44,220 nt of DNA from an uncultured Bacteroidales bacterium (GTDB lineage: Bacteria > Bacteroidota > Bacteroidia > Bacteroidales > UBA932), in NCBI GenBank assembly GCA_944325465.1, contig CALVAE010000015.1, positions 1 through 44,220 on the forward strand, in the 5' to 3' direction. Both the position numbers and the translations under genes were made by a program. Below, in pieces: positions 7,992 to 16,489 of the stretch (within the stretch, counting starts at the first letter, position 1; each line of letters opens with the position of its first letter). The notes beneath the pieces are model-generated. The model was not told the origin of the DNA. It made no database searches and saw only the letters and a program-made list of their open reading frames with translations.

Positions 7992-9217
7992 GTCGGATCT
8001 ATTGTTATGATATTGGACGCCTGAAGTTCCTTGGCAAGACCTCCTTCTCCGGTCTCCTTGTAGAGTGACGGAAGGTCCTTGCCGGTCTGTTTCATTACCC
8101 TGACCACGTGGTCGAATGACACTCTGTGAAGTCCGTCAGTGTACAGCGCGTATATATTCGCATCAAGAGCCCTGGCGGCGGCGTATGCATTCCTTTCGAT
8201 GCATGGGATCTGCACCAGACCGCATACAGGGTCGCAGGTCATTCCCAGATGGTGCTCCAGTCCCATTTCTGCCGCATATTCGATCTGCGACGGACTGCCT
8301 CCCATCAGTTGGTTGGCGGCTGCGGCTGTCATCGCACATGCGACTCCGACCTCTCCCTGACATCCGACTTCAGCCCCGGATATCGAGGCGTTCTGCTTTA
8401 CGACATTGCCCACAAGGGCGGCTGTGGCCAGTGAGCGGATTATCCTCTTGTCGCTGTATGCATAGACCTTCTTAAGATGGTAGAGTACCCCGGGAAGCAC
8501 TCCGCAGGACCCGCAGGTGGGAGCGGTGACAATGGTCCCTCCGCAGGCATTCTCCTCGCTGACGGCCAGTGCGTAGGAGAAGATGAGTCCCCTCGTCCTG
8601 AGCACATCCTTATAGCCCTCTGCCCTGATGAAGTAATTGGCGGCCTTTCTCCGCATGCGCAGCGGTCCCGGCAGTGCCCCTTCCTGGTCGATGCCCCGTT
8701 CAACGGCTGCCTGCATCGCTTTCCAGACTTCCTGGAGGTAGTCCCATATCTCAGGATCCTCGATACTGTCCACGTATTCCCAGTATGCCCTTCCGTTTGC
8801 GTTGCACCAGTTGAGCAGTTCGGTCATGGTGTTCAGAGGATAAATGTCCGGACTGTCGTTTATCTCCAACTGGTCGCACTTTATGGCACCGCCTCCGACA
8901 CTGTAGAAAGTCCATTCATCCTTTGCCTGTCCTTCTGAGTCTTCGACGGCGATTTTCATGGCGTTCGGATGGGCCGGCAGGAAGATCTTCGGCTGCCACT
9001 CTATACTGACATTTCCGGCAGGGGAGAGCGCCTCTTCGATGGCCGTATCCGTAAGATGTCCTTTCCCTGTCGCGGCAAGGGAGCCGAACAGTGTCACCTT
9101 GAATGAAGAGACCCCGGGATGGTGGGCCAGGTATATTTTTGCAGCCCTGTGAGGGCCCATAGTGTGGCTGCTTGACGGCCCTTTGCCTATCTTGTATATT
9201 TCCTTTATGCTTTTCAT
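7979..9217 (-). CDS. sdaA: L-serine ammonia-lyase, iron-sulfur type
   Basis: Deaminates L-serine to pyruvate and ammonia with a [4Fe-4S] cluster as Lewis acid. The single 412 residue chain fuses the beta domain (GPSSSHTMGPHRAA near residues 14-27) and the alpha domain (TAPTCGSCGVLPG, then CDPVCGLVQIPCIERNA). These hold the cluster cysteines. A further Cys410, two residues before the C terminus (DPTCSE), recalls the C-terminal cysteine that caps the cluster in type 2 L-serine dehydratases; that role is inference. The gene lies 15 bases after the DPP-IV-like peptidase and overlaps the oxidoreductase, consistent with one minus-strand transcript. Confidence 0.94.
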   Translation of the reverse strand: MKSIKEIYKIGKGPSSSHTMGPHRAAKIYLAHHPGVSSFKVTLFGSLAATGKGHLTDTAIEEALSPAGNVSIEWQPKIFLPAHPNAMKIAVEDSEGQAKDEWTFYSVGGGAIKCDQLEINDSPDIYPLNTMTELLNWCNANGRAYWEYVDSIEDPEIWDYLQEVWKAMQAAVERGIDQEGALPGPLRMRRKAANYFIRAEGYKDVLRTRGLIFSYALAVSEENACGGTIVTAPTCGSCGVLPGVLYHLKKVYAYSDKRIIRSLATAALVGNVVKQNASISGAEVGCQGEVGVACAMTAAAANQLMGGSPSQIEYAAEMGLEHHLGMTCDPVCGLVQIPCIERNAYAAARALDANIYALYTDGLHRVSFDHVVRVMKQTGKDLPSLYKETGEGGLAKELQASNIITIDPTCSE

Positions 9218-9232
9218 CTCGGTATAATCCGT

Positions 9233-11170
9233 TTACAGATACAGATTGAAGTAGTCAGTTACCTTGTCCATGAGATGGACCCTTTCCATGCCGTACATAT
9301 TATGCTGGGCTTTCGGATACGGGAAAAAGTCTACCTGTATGTTGTGGTCTATGCATGTCTGGATGAAATTCAGGCAGTGCTGCCATACTACCGTATTGTC
9401 CACGGCACCCTGGCATATAAGCAGTTTGCCCTTGAGGTCCGGAGCCTTGTTGATAAGGCTTGTCAGGGCATAGCCGTCCGGATTGGACTGCGGCGTCTCC
9501 ATATAGCGTTCCCCGTACATCACCTCATACCATTTCCAGTCGATTACCGGTCCTCCGGCAACGGCGACCTTGAATATGTCCGGATAGTTCGTTATCAGAG
9601 AGATGGTCATGAATCCGCCGTAACTCCATCCGTGTACTCCGATGCGGTCCTTGTCGACGAACGGGAGGTCCATAAGCATCTTCATTCCGGCAATCTGGTC
9701 TTCCATTTCCACCTGACCGCATTGTCTGTGGATGGTCTGCTCATATTCCAGTCCCCTGTTCTGGGAGCCTCGGTTGTCCTGTACGTAGACAATATATCCT
9801 CTCTGGGCCATGTACATTTCCCAAAACCTTATGTCGGCAAGGAAGGTGTTCCTGACCATCTGGGCGTGGGGGCCTCCGTACACGTAGAGGATAAGAGGAT
9901 ATTTCCTGGAAGGGTCGAAATCCTTTGGCAGTATCATCCTGTAATGGTTGTCATATTTCCCGTCAGCGCTTTTTACTGTTCCGTAAAGCACTTCAGTGCA
10001 GGCATATCCGGCGGTCGGATCATCTGCCTTGTAGAGGGTCCATGACTTTTTTCCGTCCGTGTAGCCCTGGTCCACCTGGGCAGGGTTGTTGATGCTGCTG
10101 AAATAGTCTATATATTGTCTGCAGTCCGGACTGAGGCTGATTTCGTGCCATCCTTCCTCCCGGGTGAGCCTGATCTTTTTCCCGTTCTTCATATCCACCC
10201 TGAAGAGGTGGTTCTCGGCAGGGGAGACCTCGGCTGACGTATAATAGACATACCGGCCGTCGTTGTCAAGATATGCGACATCGGCATTTGCGGTTGTCAG
10301 CCTGGATATGACACCGTCCAGGTCGCACAGGTATAGGTTTCTGAATCCGTCCCTGTTTGCCGTCCTGTAGATGAATCTGTCATTGCTGCCTTTCACGAAA
10401 TAAAGGGGATCGAGAGGCTCGACGTATTTCGGATTGTCCTCTGTCAGCACTGTCTGGACGAATTCACCTGTCAGAGCATCATACCTGTTGAGTTTCAGAT
10501 GTTTCTGGGACCTGTCAAGCACCTGAATGAAAATGCTGCGACTGTCAGGTGACCAGGTGATTCCCGTAAGATACCTGTCAGGGCCGAAGTCAGTGACTTT
10601 TATATGCAGGGTGTCACGGGAGGCCATGTCATAGACGCATAGACGTAATATTTCGGAAGTCATTCCTGCCATGGGATATTTCAGAGGAAGCAGGTCCCCT
10701 GTCCTGGTGCCGATGTCAAGAAGCGGGAAGGTGGTCACCCTGGTCTCGTCTTTCCTGTAGAAGGCGAGTCTTGTGCTGTCCGGAGCCCAGAAGGTTCCGG
10801 TATTTATTCCGAATTCGTTCCTGCTGACTATCTGTCCGTAGACAATGCCCGGGTTGCTGTCTTCCGCTACCGGTATCACTGTTCCCGAACTGTCTCTCAG
10901 ATAAAGTCCGTTGCCCCTGGTGAATTCCTCATATTCCGGACGGGGAGCGGTCGACCTGCTGTCCTTGACCGCAATGTAGCCTTTGCCGTCCTGGTGCCAG
11001 AAGTATTCCGGATAAGACGGCTTGATATCCTTTGACAGGATGGTCTCTTCCATTGTCAGGAGCCTGTCTTCCAGGGAATTGGCCGGATGTCTTTCCAGAA
11101 TCCCCGGAACCTGGGCGTAAGAAACCACCGCAAGTGCCGTTGCGGTGACTGCTGTAAAGAATCTTTTCAT
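9233..11170 (-). CDS. secreted dipeptidyl peptidase IV-like S9 protease
   Basis: Serine exopeptidase of 645 residues with an N-terminal signal peptide (about 19 residues, ending SYA). A DPP-IV N-terminal beta-propeller covers roughly residues 80-430. The alpha/beta hydrolase domain (PF00326-like) follows. The catalytic triad is Ser516 in GWSYGG, Asp591 in GAVDNTV, and His623 in AQHNMYG. It probably removes N-terminal dipeptides or tripeptides with proline or alanine from peptides in the periplasm. At 645 residues it is shorter than the roughly 720 of classical DPP-IV, mainly in the propeller. It starts 4 bases after the small membrane protein gene. DPP-IV versus prolyl tripeptidyl peptidase cannot be separated here. 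Confidence 0.9.
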   Translation of the reverse strand: MKRFFTAVTATALAVVSYAQVPGILERHPANSLEDRLLTMEETILSKDIKPSYPEYFWHQDGKGYIAVKDSRSTAPRPEYEEFTRGNGLYLRDSSGTVIPVAEDSNPGIVYGQIVSRNEFGINTGTFWAPDSTRLAFYRKDETRVTTFPLLDIGTRTGDLLPLKYPMAGMTSEILRLCVYDMASRDTLHIKVTDFGPDRYLTGITWSPDSRSIFIQVLDRSQKHLKLNRYDALTGEFVQTVLTEDNPKYVEPLDPLYFVKGSNDRFIYRTANRDGFRNLYLCDLDGVISRLTTANADVAYLDNDGRYVYYTSAEVSPAENHLFRVDMKNGKKIRLTREEGWHEISLSPDCRQYIDYFSSINNPAQVDQGYTDGKKSWTLYKADDPTAGYACTEVLYGTVKSADGKYDNHYRMILPKDFDPSRKYPLILYVYGGPHAQMVRNTFLADIRFWEMYMAQRGYIVYVQDNRGSQNRGLEYEQTIHRQCGQVEMEDQIAGMKMLMDLPFVDKDRIGVHGWSYGGFMTISLITNYPDIFKVAVAGGPVIDWKWYEVMYGERYMETPQSNPDGYALTSLINKAPDLKGKLLICQGAVDNTVVWQHCLNFIQTCIDHNIQVDFFPYPKAQHNMYGMERVHLMDKVTDYFNLYL

Positions 11171-11174
11171 ATCT

Positions 11175-11555
11175 TTATCGTACTGATACTATACCGTCAA
11201 CAATATATTTCTGCTGTCCTCTCCACGGAAGCGCACCGAGATATTCCTTGTAGTGGAGTTCCACGGTCTTTCCTCCGCAGTGCATGAGGGAATCGGCTAT
11301 GGCTTTGTCCGTTATCGAAAAGTCGAATTCATATGACTGGATGGTATTGCCTGAAGCCCCTTTCTGGGCCCCTCTGAACCCGGCCTGGATCATCCTGCCT
11401 TCGTATGTCTTGAATACGTAGCCTTTATAGACCACGAAGTTGAGGTCTCCGGCCTTTACCCCTTCCCCGAATACGAAGTAGAACCGGAAATATATGAATC
11501 CGACAAGCACAATTATGGCCGTAAGGATAGTTCCGATGATGATTTTCTTTTTCAT
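11175..11555 (-). CDS. small single-pass membrane protein of unknown function
   Basis: Protein of 126 residues. Lysines at the start are followed by one hydrophobic segment (about residues 5-25), then a soluble domain predicted outside the cytoplasm. It contains GVKAGDLNFVVYKGYVFKTY, which resembles a conserved hypothetical family in Bacteroides that is sometimes mislabelled 6-phosphogluconate dehydrogenase; there is no dehydrogenase fold. Spacing of 4 bases to the following peptidase gene suggests an operon. A 60 base gap with no terminator separates it from the gene upstream. Confidence 0.75.
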   Translation of the reverse strand: MKKKIIIGTILTAIIVLVGFIYFRFYFVFGEGVKAGDLNFVVYKGYVFKTYEGRMIQAGFRGAQKGASGNTIQSYEFDFSITDKAIADSLMHCGGKTVELHYKEYLGALPWRGQQKYIVDGIVSVR

Positions 11556-11615
11556 TGCGTATTCTTTTATGTGTCTTTTCCGTAATCTTCCTGTATCTTC
11601 CGCCGTACGTCCTGT

Positions 11616-11948
11616 CTAAAGTTCAATGACTCCTGCACATACCAGCAGCCCGATGAACGGGGTCTGCTGCCTTTTTATGTATGGCTTGACCTTTGCCGTG
11701 TTGATTTCGTCCAGAGTCTTGACGATGTCGTATGCCGCCATGAAATCCTTGTCTGTCAGGTATTCCCCCTCATTTGCACGTTTTGTCCCGGGTGTCCCGC
11801 CATTTATGAAGATACAACTGCCTACGAACGTGGCCGAATACCGGATGCCTGTCACGGAAGTGAAACTGCCGTGTTCCTTTACGTAGTCCACCACTGTCTG
11901 CCATACTTCGGCTCCGCTCTTGTCCAGATATTCTTTTCTGATTTCCAT
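11616..11948 (-). CDS. hypothetical protein, 110 residues
   Basis: I do not recognise a family. The protein is soluble-looking, with no signal peptide. It contains a glycine-rich middle (FINGGTPGTKRANEGEYL) and a hydrophobic C terminus (FIGLLVCAGVIEL). It begins 3 bases after the gpsA stop, which supports it as a genuine co-transcribed gene. The last residues could form a short hydrophobic helix. Confidence 0.65.
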   Translation of the reverse strand: MEIRKEYLDKSGAEVWQTVVDYVKEHGSFTSVTGIRYSATFVGSCIFINGGTPGTKRANEGEYLTDKDFMAAYDIVKTLDEINTAKVKPYIKRQQTPFIGLLVCAGVIEL

Positions 11949-11951
11949 ATT

Positions 11952-12956
11952 CTAAAGCAATGTCGCAAGTTCTCTCATTTTCTGCCTCGGCAGGGCATTG
12001 CGGTACAGGATATCATACACCATGTCCGCAATAGGAATGTCTACCTTATGCCGGAAATTGATGTGTCTTATGCAGTCGGATGCGAAATAGCCTTCGGCAA
12101 CCATGGTCATTTCGTTGAGTGCGCTCTTGACCGTGCAGCCTTTTCCTATCAGCAGCCCGAGCCTCCTGTTCCGGCTGTAGTTGGAGTAGCAGGTGACAAG
12201 CAGGTCTCCCAGATAGGCAGGATCCATGGTATCCCTGTGGTCCGGATAACTTTCTTTCAGGAATCTGGTCATTTCCTTCGCGCAGTTTGAAATCAGGACA
12301 GCCCTGAAATTGTCTCCGTATCCGAGGCCGGCCGCAATGCCGACGGAAATTGCGTAGATGTTCTTCATGATCGCAGCATATTCGACTCCGTAGATGTCTG
12401 TCGAATACGACAGTTTGAGATAGTCCGTCGATAGTTTGCTTCCTATCAGGCGGGCATTGTCGGGATCCGTACAGACAACCGTAAGGTATGACAGTTTCTT
12501 CCTGCCGACCTCTTCTGCATGTGACGGCCCGGATATGATGCCTATCTGCTTGTATGTAAGGTGGTATCTGTCATGCAGATATTCTGCTGCCGTCTTGTAG
12601 TCTCCCGGGATTATGCCTTTTATGGCCGATATGACGAATTTGTTTTCGAGAGAGACGGTCAGCGGGGCAAGGAATTCCTTGAGGTAGGCGGAGGGAGCCG
12701 CCATTATGACAATCTTGGAATTCTCTATCACTTCATCAAGGTTCTTGCTCGGGTGGATGGCACCTTTGTCGAATTCGATGTCATTCATGTATTTCCTGTT
12801 CCTGCCTTCTGTCAGCAGTCCTTCCAGGACGTCATCATTCCGTATATACCACCATACTTCCTTCTCGTTTTTGACAAGGAGGGAGACTATGGCTGTCGCC
12901 CAACTTCCGTATCCTATTACAGCACAACGGGCTTGTTCCCCTAACTTATATTCCAT
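11952..12956 (-). CDS. gpsA: NAD(P)H-dependent glycerol-3-phosphate dehydrogenase
   Basis: Reduces dihydroxyacetone phosphate to sn-glycerol-3-phosphate for phospholipid synthesis. The 334 residue protein has the Rossmann motif VIGYGSWATA near the N terminus, the AIKGI motif, ISGPSHAEEV, and the C-terminal catalytic region with the conserved Lys in AAIMKNIYAI. A GTG at 12983 would give 9 more residues. That GTG overlaps the promoter -7 box at 12983-12990, so the ATG at 12956 is preferred. First gene of the minus-strand run down to 6999. Confidence 0.93.
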   Translation of the reverse strand: MEYKLGEQARCAVIGYGSWATAIVSLLVKNEKEVWWYIRNDDVLEGLLTEGRNRKYMNDIEFDKGAIHPSKNLDEVIENSKIVIMAAPSAYLKEFLAPLTVSLENKFVISAIKGIIPGDYKTAAEYLHDRYHLTYKQIGIISGPSHAEEVGRKKLSYLTVVCTDPDNARLIGSKLSTDYLKLSYSTDIYGVEYAAIMKNIYAISVGIAAGLGYGDNFRAVLISNCAKEMTRFLKESYPDHRDTMDPAYLGDLLVTCYSNYSRNRRLGLLIGKGCTVKSALNEMTMVAEGYFASDCIRHINFRHKVDIPIADMVYDILYRNALPRQKMRELATLL

Positions 12957-12982
12957 CGAAAAATCAGGTTTAGTACCGGACA

Positions 12983-12990
12983 CAAAGGTA
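12983..12990 (-). promoter_or_regulatory. -7 element of the gpsA promoter
   Basis: Minus strand TACCTTTG matches TAnnTTTG. It predicts a transcript start near 12976 and a leader of about 20 bases before ATG 12956. No convincing -33 TTG is seen. Confidence 0.55.
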
Positions 12991-13043
12991 ACAAATTATA
13001 ATTGATTTTTCCGGAAATATTTCCGTCAGGAATATTAAATTGC

Positions 13044-13051
13044 TATCTTTC
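13044..13051 (+). promoter_or_regulatory. weak -7 element before the choloylglycine-hydrolase-family gene
   Basis: TATCTTTC differs from TAnnTTTG in the last base and lies 18 bases before ATG 13070. The AT-rich gap 12984-13069 therefore probably holds divergent promoters. Confidence 0.35.
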
Positions 13052-13069
13052 CGGTAAATTTCCCGTGAT

Positions 13070-14152
13070 ATGAAAAGGATTCTTGTGATACTGGCGGCGG
13101 TTGCAGCCATGGCGGCAATCCCGTCCGATATAGATGCCTGTACCGGTATCGCCCTGACTGCAAAGGACGGCAGCCGGGTAGTTGCCCGGACAACGGAATG
13201 GGGCGGATCCGTCCTTAACAGCAGTTACGTGATTGCCCCGCGCGGACACAACCATGTCTCGTTTACCCCTACAGGTGCTGACGGTATGTCATTCACTGCA
13301 AGGTACGGATATGCAGGTATCTGTACCGACCGGCCGGAGTTTGTGGTAGAGGGCATGAATGAAACAGGTCTTTCGGCGGGACTGTTCTTCTTTCCGGGCT
13401 ATGGAAAATATGTGGAATACAATCCTGATAACAAGGAGAATACCTTGTCTGACATGCAGTTCGTTTCCTGGGTCCTTTCCTGTTTCTCTTCGATAGATGA
13501 GATGAAGGAGGCCTTTGCGGGAATAGACCTTGTCTCCCTGGACAGCCGTATCGGGACGGTCCACTGGAGAATTTCCGAACCGTCAGGTAGGATGGTGGTA
13601 CTTGAATGCATTGACGGCAGACCGGTATTTTATGAAAACAGGCTCGGAGTCCTTACCAATTCCCCGGATTTCGACTGGCAGATGAAGAATCTCAACAATT
13701 ATGTCAATCTGTACACCGGCAATGTCCGGCCTCAGGAACTCAACGATAGCGTGACGCTCAGACAGTTCGGGGCAGGTGCGGGATTCCTCGGGATTCCGGG
13801 GGATGTCACGCCTCCTTCCCGTTTCGTAAGGGCCGCCCTTTATCAGAGTGCCACACCTCAGGCAGATACCGGAGCGGAGACCGTGATGCAGTGTTTCCAG
13901 ATACTGGAAAGTTTCAATATCCCTATCGGTCTGGAGCATAAGAAGTCAGATATACCTGAAGGCCTTCCGAGCGCTACCCAGTGGACCGCCGCTTCCGATC
14001 AGGCAGCCCTGAAGTTCTATTACAGGACGGCCTGGAATACCGGTATCAGGTGTATTGATCTGGCTTCCGTCAATTTCGGCAAGGTAAGGTTCCAGACGCA
14101 TCCTCTTGATGAGGTGAAGGAGCAGCCGGTGGAAATGATCAGAGTGAGATAG
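13070..14152 (+). CDS. secreted linear amide C-N hydrolase (choloylglycine hydrolase family)
   Basis: N-terminal-nucleophile hydrolase of 360 residues, related to bile salt hydrolases and penicillin V acylases. A signal peptide of 23 residues ends ...DIDA, leaving Cys24 as residue 1 of the mature protein. Signal-peptidase cleavage would thus expose the nucleophile. Relative to bile salt hydrolase numbering, Arg18 matches Arg40, Asn175 matches Asn197 (LTNSPDFDWQ) and Arg228 matches Arg251 (SRFVR). Asp21 is replaced by Glu43 (RTTEW), as I believe occurs in several Gram-negative members. A lipobox is absent, so it is periplasmic or exported. Substrate is open: conjugated bile salts, N-acyl amides or other linear amides. 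Monocistronic and convergent with the AraC-type gene. Confidence 0.86.
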   Translation: MKRILVILAAVAAMAAIPSDIDACTGIALTAKDGSRVVARTTEWGGSVLNSSYVIAPRGHNHVSFTPTGADGMSFTARYGYAGICTDRPEFVVEGMNETGLSAGLFFFPGYGKYVEYNPDNKENTLSDMQFVSWVLSCFSSIDEMKEAFAGIDLVSLDSRIGTVHWRISEPSGRMVVLECIDGRPVFYENRLGVLTNSPDFDWQMKNLNNYVNLYTGNVRPQELNDSVTLRQFGAGAGFLGIPGDVTPPSRFVRAALYQSATPQADTGAETVMQCFQILESFNIPIGLEHKKSDIPEGLPSATQWTAASDQAALKFYYRTAWNTGIRCIDLASVNFGKVRFQTHPLDEVKEQPVEMIRVR

Positions 14153-14197
14153 CCCTCTGCCGGCGGTGCAGCGGTGTTCCTTGATCCCGTGGAGGCG

Positions 14198-15367
14198 TTA
14201 TGCCTTTTCGGGCTTTCCGTCCGTTTCCCTCCACTTCTTCGGAGAACATCCTACCAGTTTCACGAATTGGGTGTGGAAGTTCGACCTGTCGCTGAATCCG
14301 CACATCTCTCCTACGAGGTTGGTTGAGGCCTGCTTGTCTTCAAGAAGCATCTTTTTGGCGTCGTTGATGCGGAGTTCGGTCCTCCAGTTCCTGAAATCCT
14401 GCTTTATCACCGTGTTGAAATATAGTTGCAGTATTTCTTTTGTCGTGCCCATTTCCCCGGCTATTTCTTCACGGGTCTTGTCGTATTCCCTGTATTTTTT
14501 CTCCGCTATCCATTCCTTGATGTTTCTGGAAATTTTCCGGAATTCCATTTCTTTCCGTTTCCTGTCGATGGCCGGTTCGTTGTCTTTCAACTTCTGTGTC
14601 TTCGGCGGGAACAGATCCTGTCCGGAAAGGGTCCTGTGTGCAAAGGCGTCGAGAACGATCTTGTGGCTTCCGAGAAAAGATATGAAATTGGCGGAAAAAT
14701 AGAGGATGAACAGGATATACCACGCAATGTATATCTTCATGAAACCGTTCGGAAGGACCATATATACCAGAAGGAATATATCAGTGAGCATTGCTATGAT
14801 GTAGCAGAAGCGCAGCCATCTTATCTTGTGGTCTTCATCTTCGTCATAGTATGCGCTCAGGGTTTTAAGCGATTTCCTGTAGGCATTGTCGAATTTCAGT
14901 ATGTAGTAGGTGCTCTGGGATATGAACAGCAGCAGGGAGACAGTGAGGGCGATTGCAAAATGCCACCTGCTCTGTCCTCCGAGAAATGCCCCCAGGAGGG
15001 CTATCGAACTTGCCGTAAGCAGGAAGGTGTTGATGATGAATGTATTGCCGGGAACTGTCCTGTCATCCAGAATGTTTATCATTGAGTACGATATGGCCAT
15101 CGTGGAGAAGGATGCCGTGATCAGCATTGTCAGTGACGAGAATTTTTCATATTCCCATACTGCCGGATATTCATAGAGGGAAAAAGCCATCATGAATCCG
15201 CAGATAAGGAATGATACGGCTATCGTGACCTTGGCATTGTTCAGCCTTTTCGTATATTCCGTATGAGGGATTTTGATGACCAGCAATATAAAAGCCAGCA
15301 TGCACGAAGCCGCACATGCCAGCCATTGTATGGTTCTGATGTCAGTCAGGTCGGTCAAGAAATCCAT
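14198..15367 (-). CDS. membrane-anchored AraC-type transcriptional regulator
   Basis: Protein of 389 residues. The N-terminal half has about seven predicted membrane helices (near 13-31, 46-64, 78-97, 109-127, 135-153, 185-204, 212-233). A charged linker leads to a C-terminal AraC/XylS double helix-turn-helix (about 290-385) with LRINDAKKMLLE and VGEMCGFSDRSNFHTQFVK. This architecture, common in Bacteroidota, suggests a membrane sensor that binds DNA directly. It follows the deoxyhypusine-synthase-like gene by 43 bases on the same strand. Its targets are unknown; its ligand is probably sensed in the membrane or periplasm. Confidence 0.88.
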   Translation of the reverse strand: MDFLTDLTDIRTIQWLACAASCMLAFILLVIKIPHTEYTKRLNNAKVTIAVSFLICGFMMAFSLYEYPAVWEYEKFSSLTMLITASFSTMAISYSMINILDDRTVPGNTFIINTFLLTASSIALLGAFLGGQSRWHFAIALTVSLLLFISQSTYYILKFDNAYRKSLKTLSAYYDEDEDHKIRWLRFCYIIAMLTDIFLLVYMVLPNGFMKIYIAWYILFILYFSANFISFLGSHKIVLDAFAHRTLSGQDLFPPKTQKLKDNEPAIDRKRKEMEFRKISRNIKEWIAEKKYREYDKTREEIAGEMGTTKEILQLYFNTVIKQDFRNWRTELRINDAKKMLLEDKQASTNLVGEMCGFSDRSNFHTQFVKLVGCSPKKWRETDGKPEKA

Positions 15368-15410
15368 TTCGTCTTTTTGTGCAGGGCTGACGCCTGTGTG
15401 CAGCAGGCGG

Positions 15411-16391
15411 TTACCAGCCGAGAATGTATGCGAACATCAGAGGGGCAACGATTGTCGCATCGGATTCGACGATGAATCTAGGTGTGTCGACATCCAGTTT
15501 CCCCCATGTAATCTTTTCGTTCGGAACGGCACCTGAATATGAGCCGTATGATGTCGTGCTGTCTGAAATCTGGCAGAAATATGCCCAGAGCGGGGTACCG
15601 GTCCAGCCGAGATCCTGCTCCATCATAGGTACTACGCAGATAGGGAAGTCGCCGGCGGTACCTCCTCCTATCTGGAAGAATCCGACACCTTCTCCTGCCG
15701 AATTGTTCTTGTACCAGTCGGTCAGGAACATCATGGTCTCGATGCCTCCCTTTATCATCAGCGGGTCGAATTCACCCTTGATGACATGGGCCGTAAAGAT
15801 ATTTCCTGTAGTGCAGTCTTCCCATGCGGGAACGATGATAGGGATGTTCTTCTCGCATGCCGCCACTACCCAACTGTCCTTAGGGTCGATCTCGTAGTAT
15901 TTTTCGAGGACCCCGCTGCGGAGAAGGCGGTAGATTACCTCATACGGCAGAAGCCTTTCCCCTTTGGCCTTCATGTCTTTCCAGACATCCACAAGGTGGT
16001 CTTCAAGACGGCGGAACGCCTCTTCTTCCGGAATACAGGTGTCAGTGACACGGTTCATGTGATTGTCAAGGAGTTCCTTTTCCTGGGCCGGGGTAAGATC
16101 CCGGTAATGAGGCACTCTGTAGTAGTGGTTATGTGCGACGAGGTTCATTATGTCCTCTTCGAGGTTATTCGCCGAACAGCAGACGATCTGGATCTTGTCC
16201 TTGCGGATCATCTCTGCGAGAGAGAGTCCGATTTCAGCGGTGCTCATTGCGCCAGCCATGGCCAGCATCATCTTTCCACCTTTGTTGATGTGCTCGTCGT
16301 AAGCCTTTGCGGCATCGATCAGGGCAGCAGAGTTGAAGTGACGATAATGGTGTGTGATAAACTGTGAAATAGGTCCTTTTTCCATTTTCAT
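15411..16391 (-). CDS. deoxyhypusine synthase-like protein (probable polyamine enzyme)
   Basis: NAD-dependent deoxyhypusine synthase family protein of 326 residues. The active-site lysine that forms the enzyme-aminobutyl imine in eukaryotic DHS corresponds to Lys298 in ITWGKLD. The typical AGAMSTAEIG and NLEEDIMNLVAHNHY blocks are present. Bacteria have no eIF5A, so protein modification is not expected. Bacterial relatives are known to make homospermidine from polyamines, which is the favoured role. The start is ATG 16391 (MKMEKGPISQ); the upstream TTG at 16418 gives an unlikely extension. It is divergent from lysA. Confidence 0.87.
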   Translation of the reverse strand: MKMEKGPISQFITHHYRHFNSAALIDAAKAYDEHINKGGKMMLAMAGAMSTAEIGLSLAEMIRKDKIQIVCCSANNLEEDIMNLVAHNHYYRVPHYRDLTPAQEKELLDNHMNRVTDTCIPEEEAFRRLEDHLVDVWKDMKAKGERLLPYEVIYRLLRSGVLEKYYEIDPKDSWVVAACEKNIPIIVPAWEDCTTGNIFTAHVIKGEFDPLMIKGGIETMMFLTDWYKNNSAGEGVGFFQIGGGTAGDFPICVVPMMEQDLGWTGTPLWAYFCQISDSTTSYGSYSGAVPNEKITWGKLDVDTPRFIVESDATIVAPLMFAYILGW

Positions 16392-16443
16392 CAAAATATT
16401 AATATTGTTAAACTTCAAGGCGCGAAATTAGCGATTTTTTCCC

Positions 16444-16451
16444 TATTTTTG
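16444..16451 (+). promoter_or_regulatory. -7 element of the lysA-ffh promoter
   Basis: TATTTTTG matches TAnnTTTG and lies 38 bases before ATG 16490. On the minus strand of the same gap, TAATTTCG (16430-16423) is a weaker -7 candidate for the divergent deoxyhypusine-synthase-like gene. Confidence 0.5.
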
Positions 16452-16489
16452 CAATCGTTTTTGCCATTAATTTGAAACGGGCTGATAAA

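Noticed and set aside
15411-16391. True deoxyhypusine synthase acting on eIF5A
   Set aside because: The organism is a bacterium and has no eIF5A; a polyamine-making role is more plausible.
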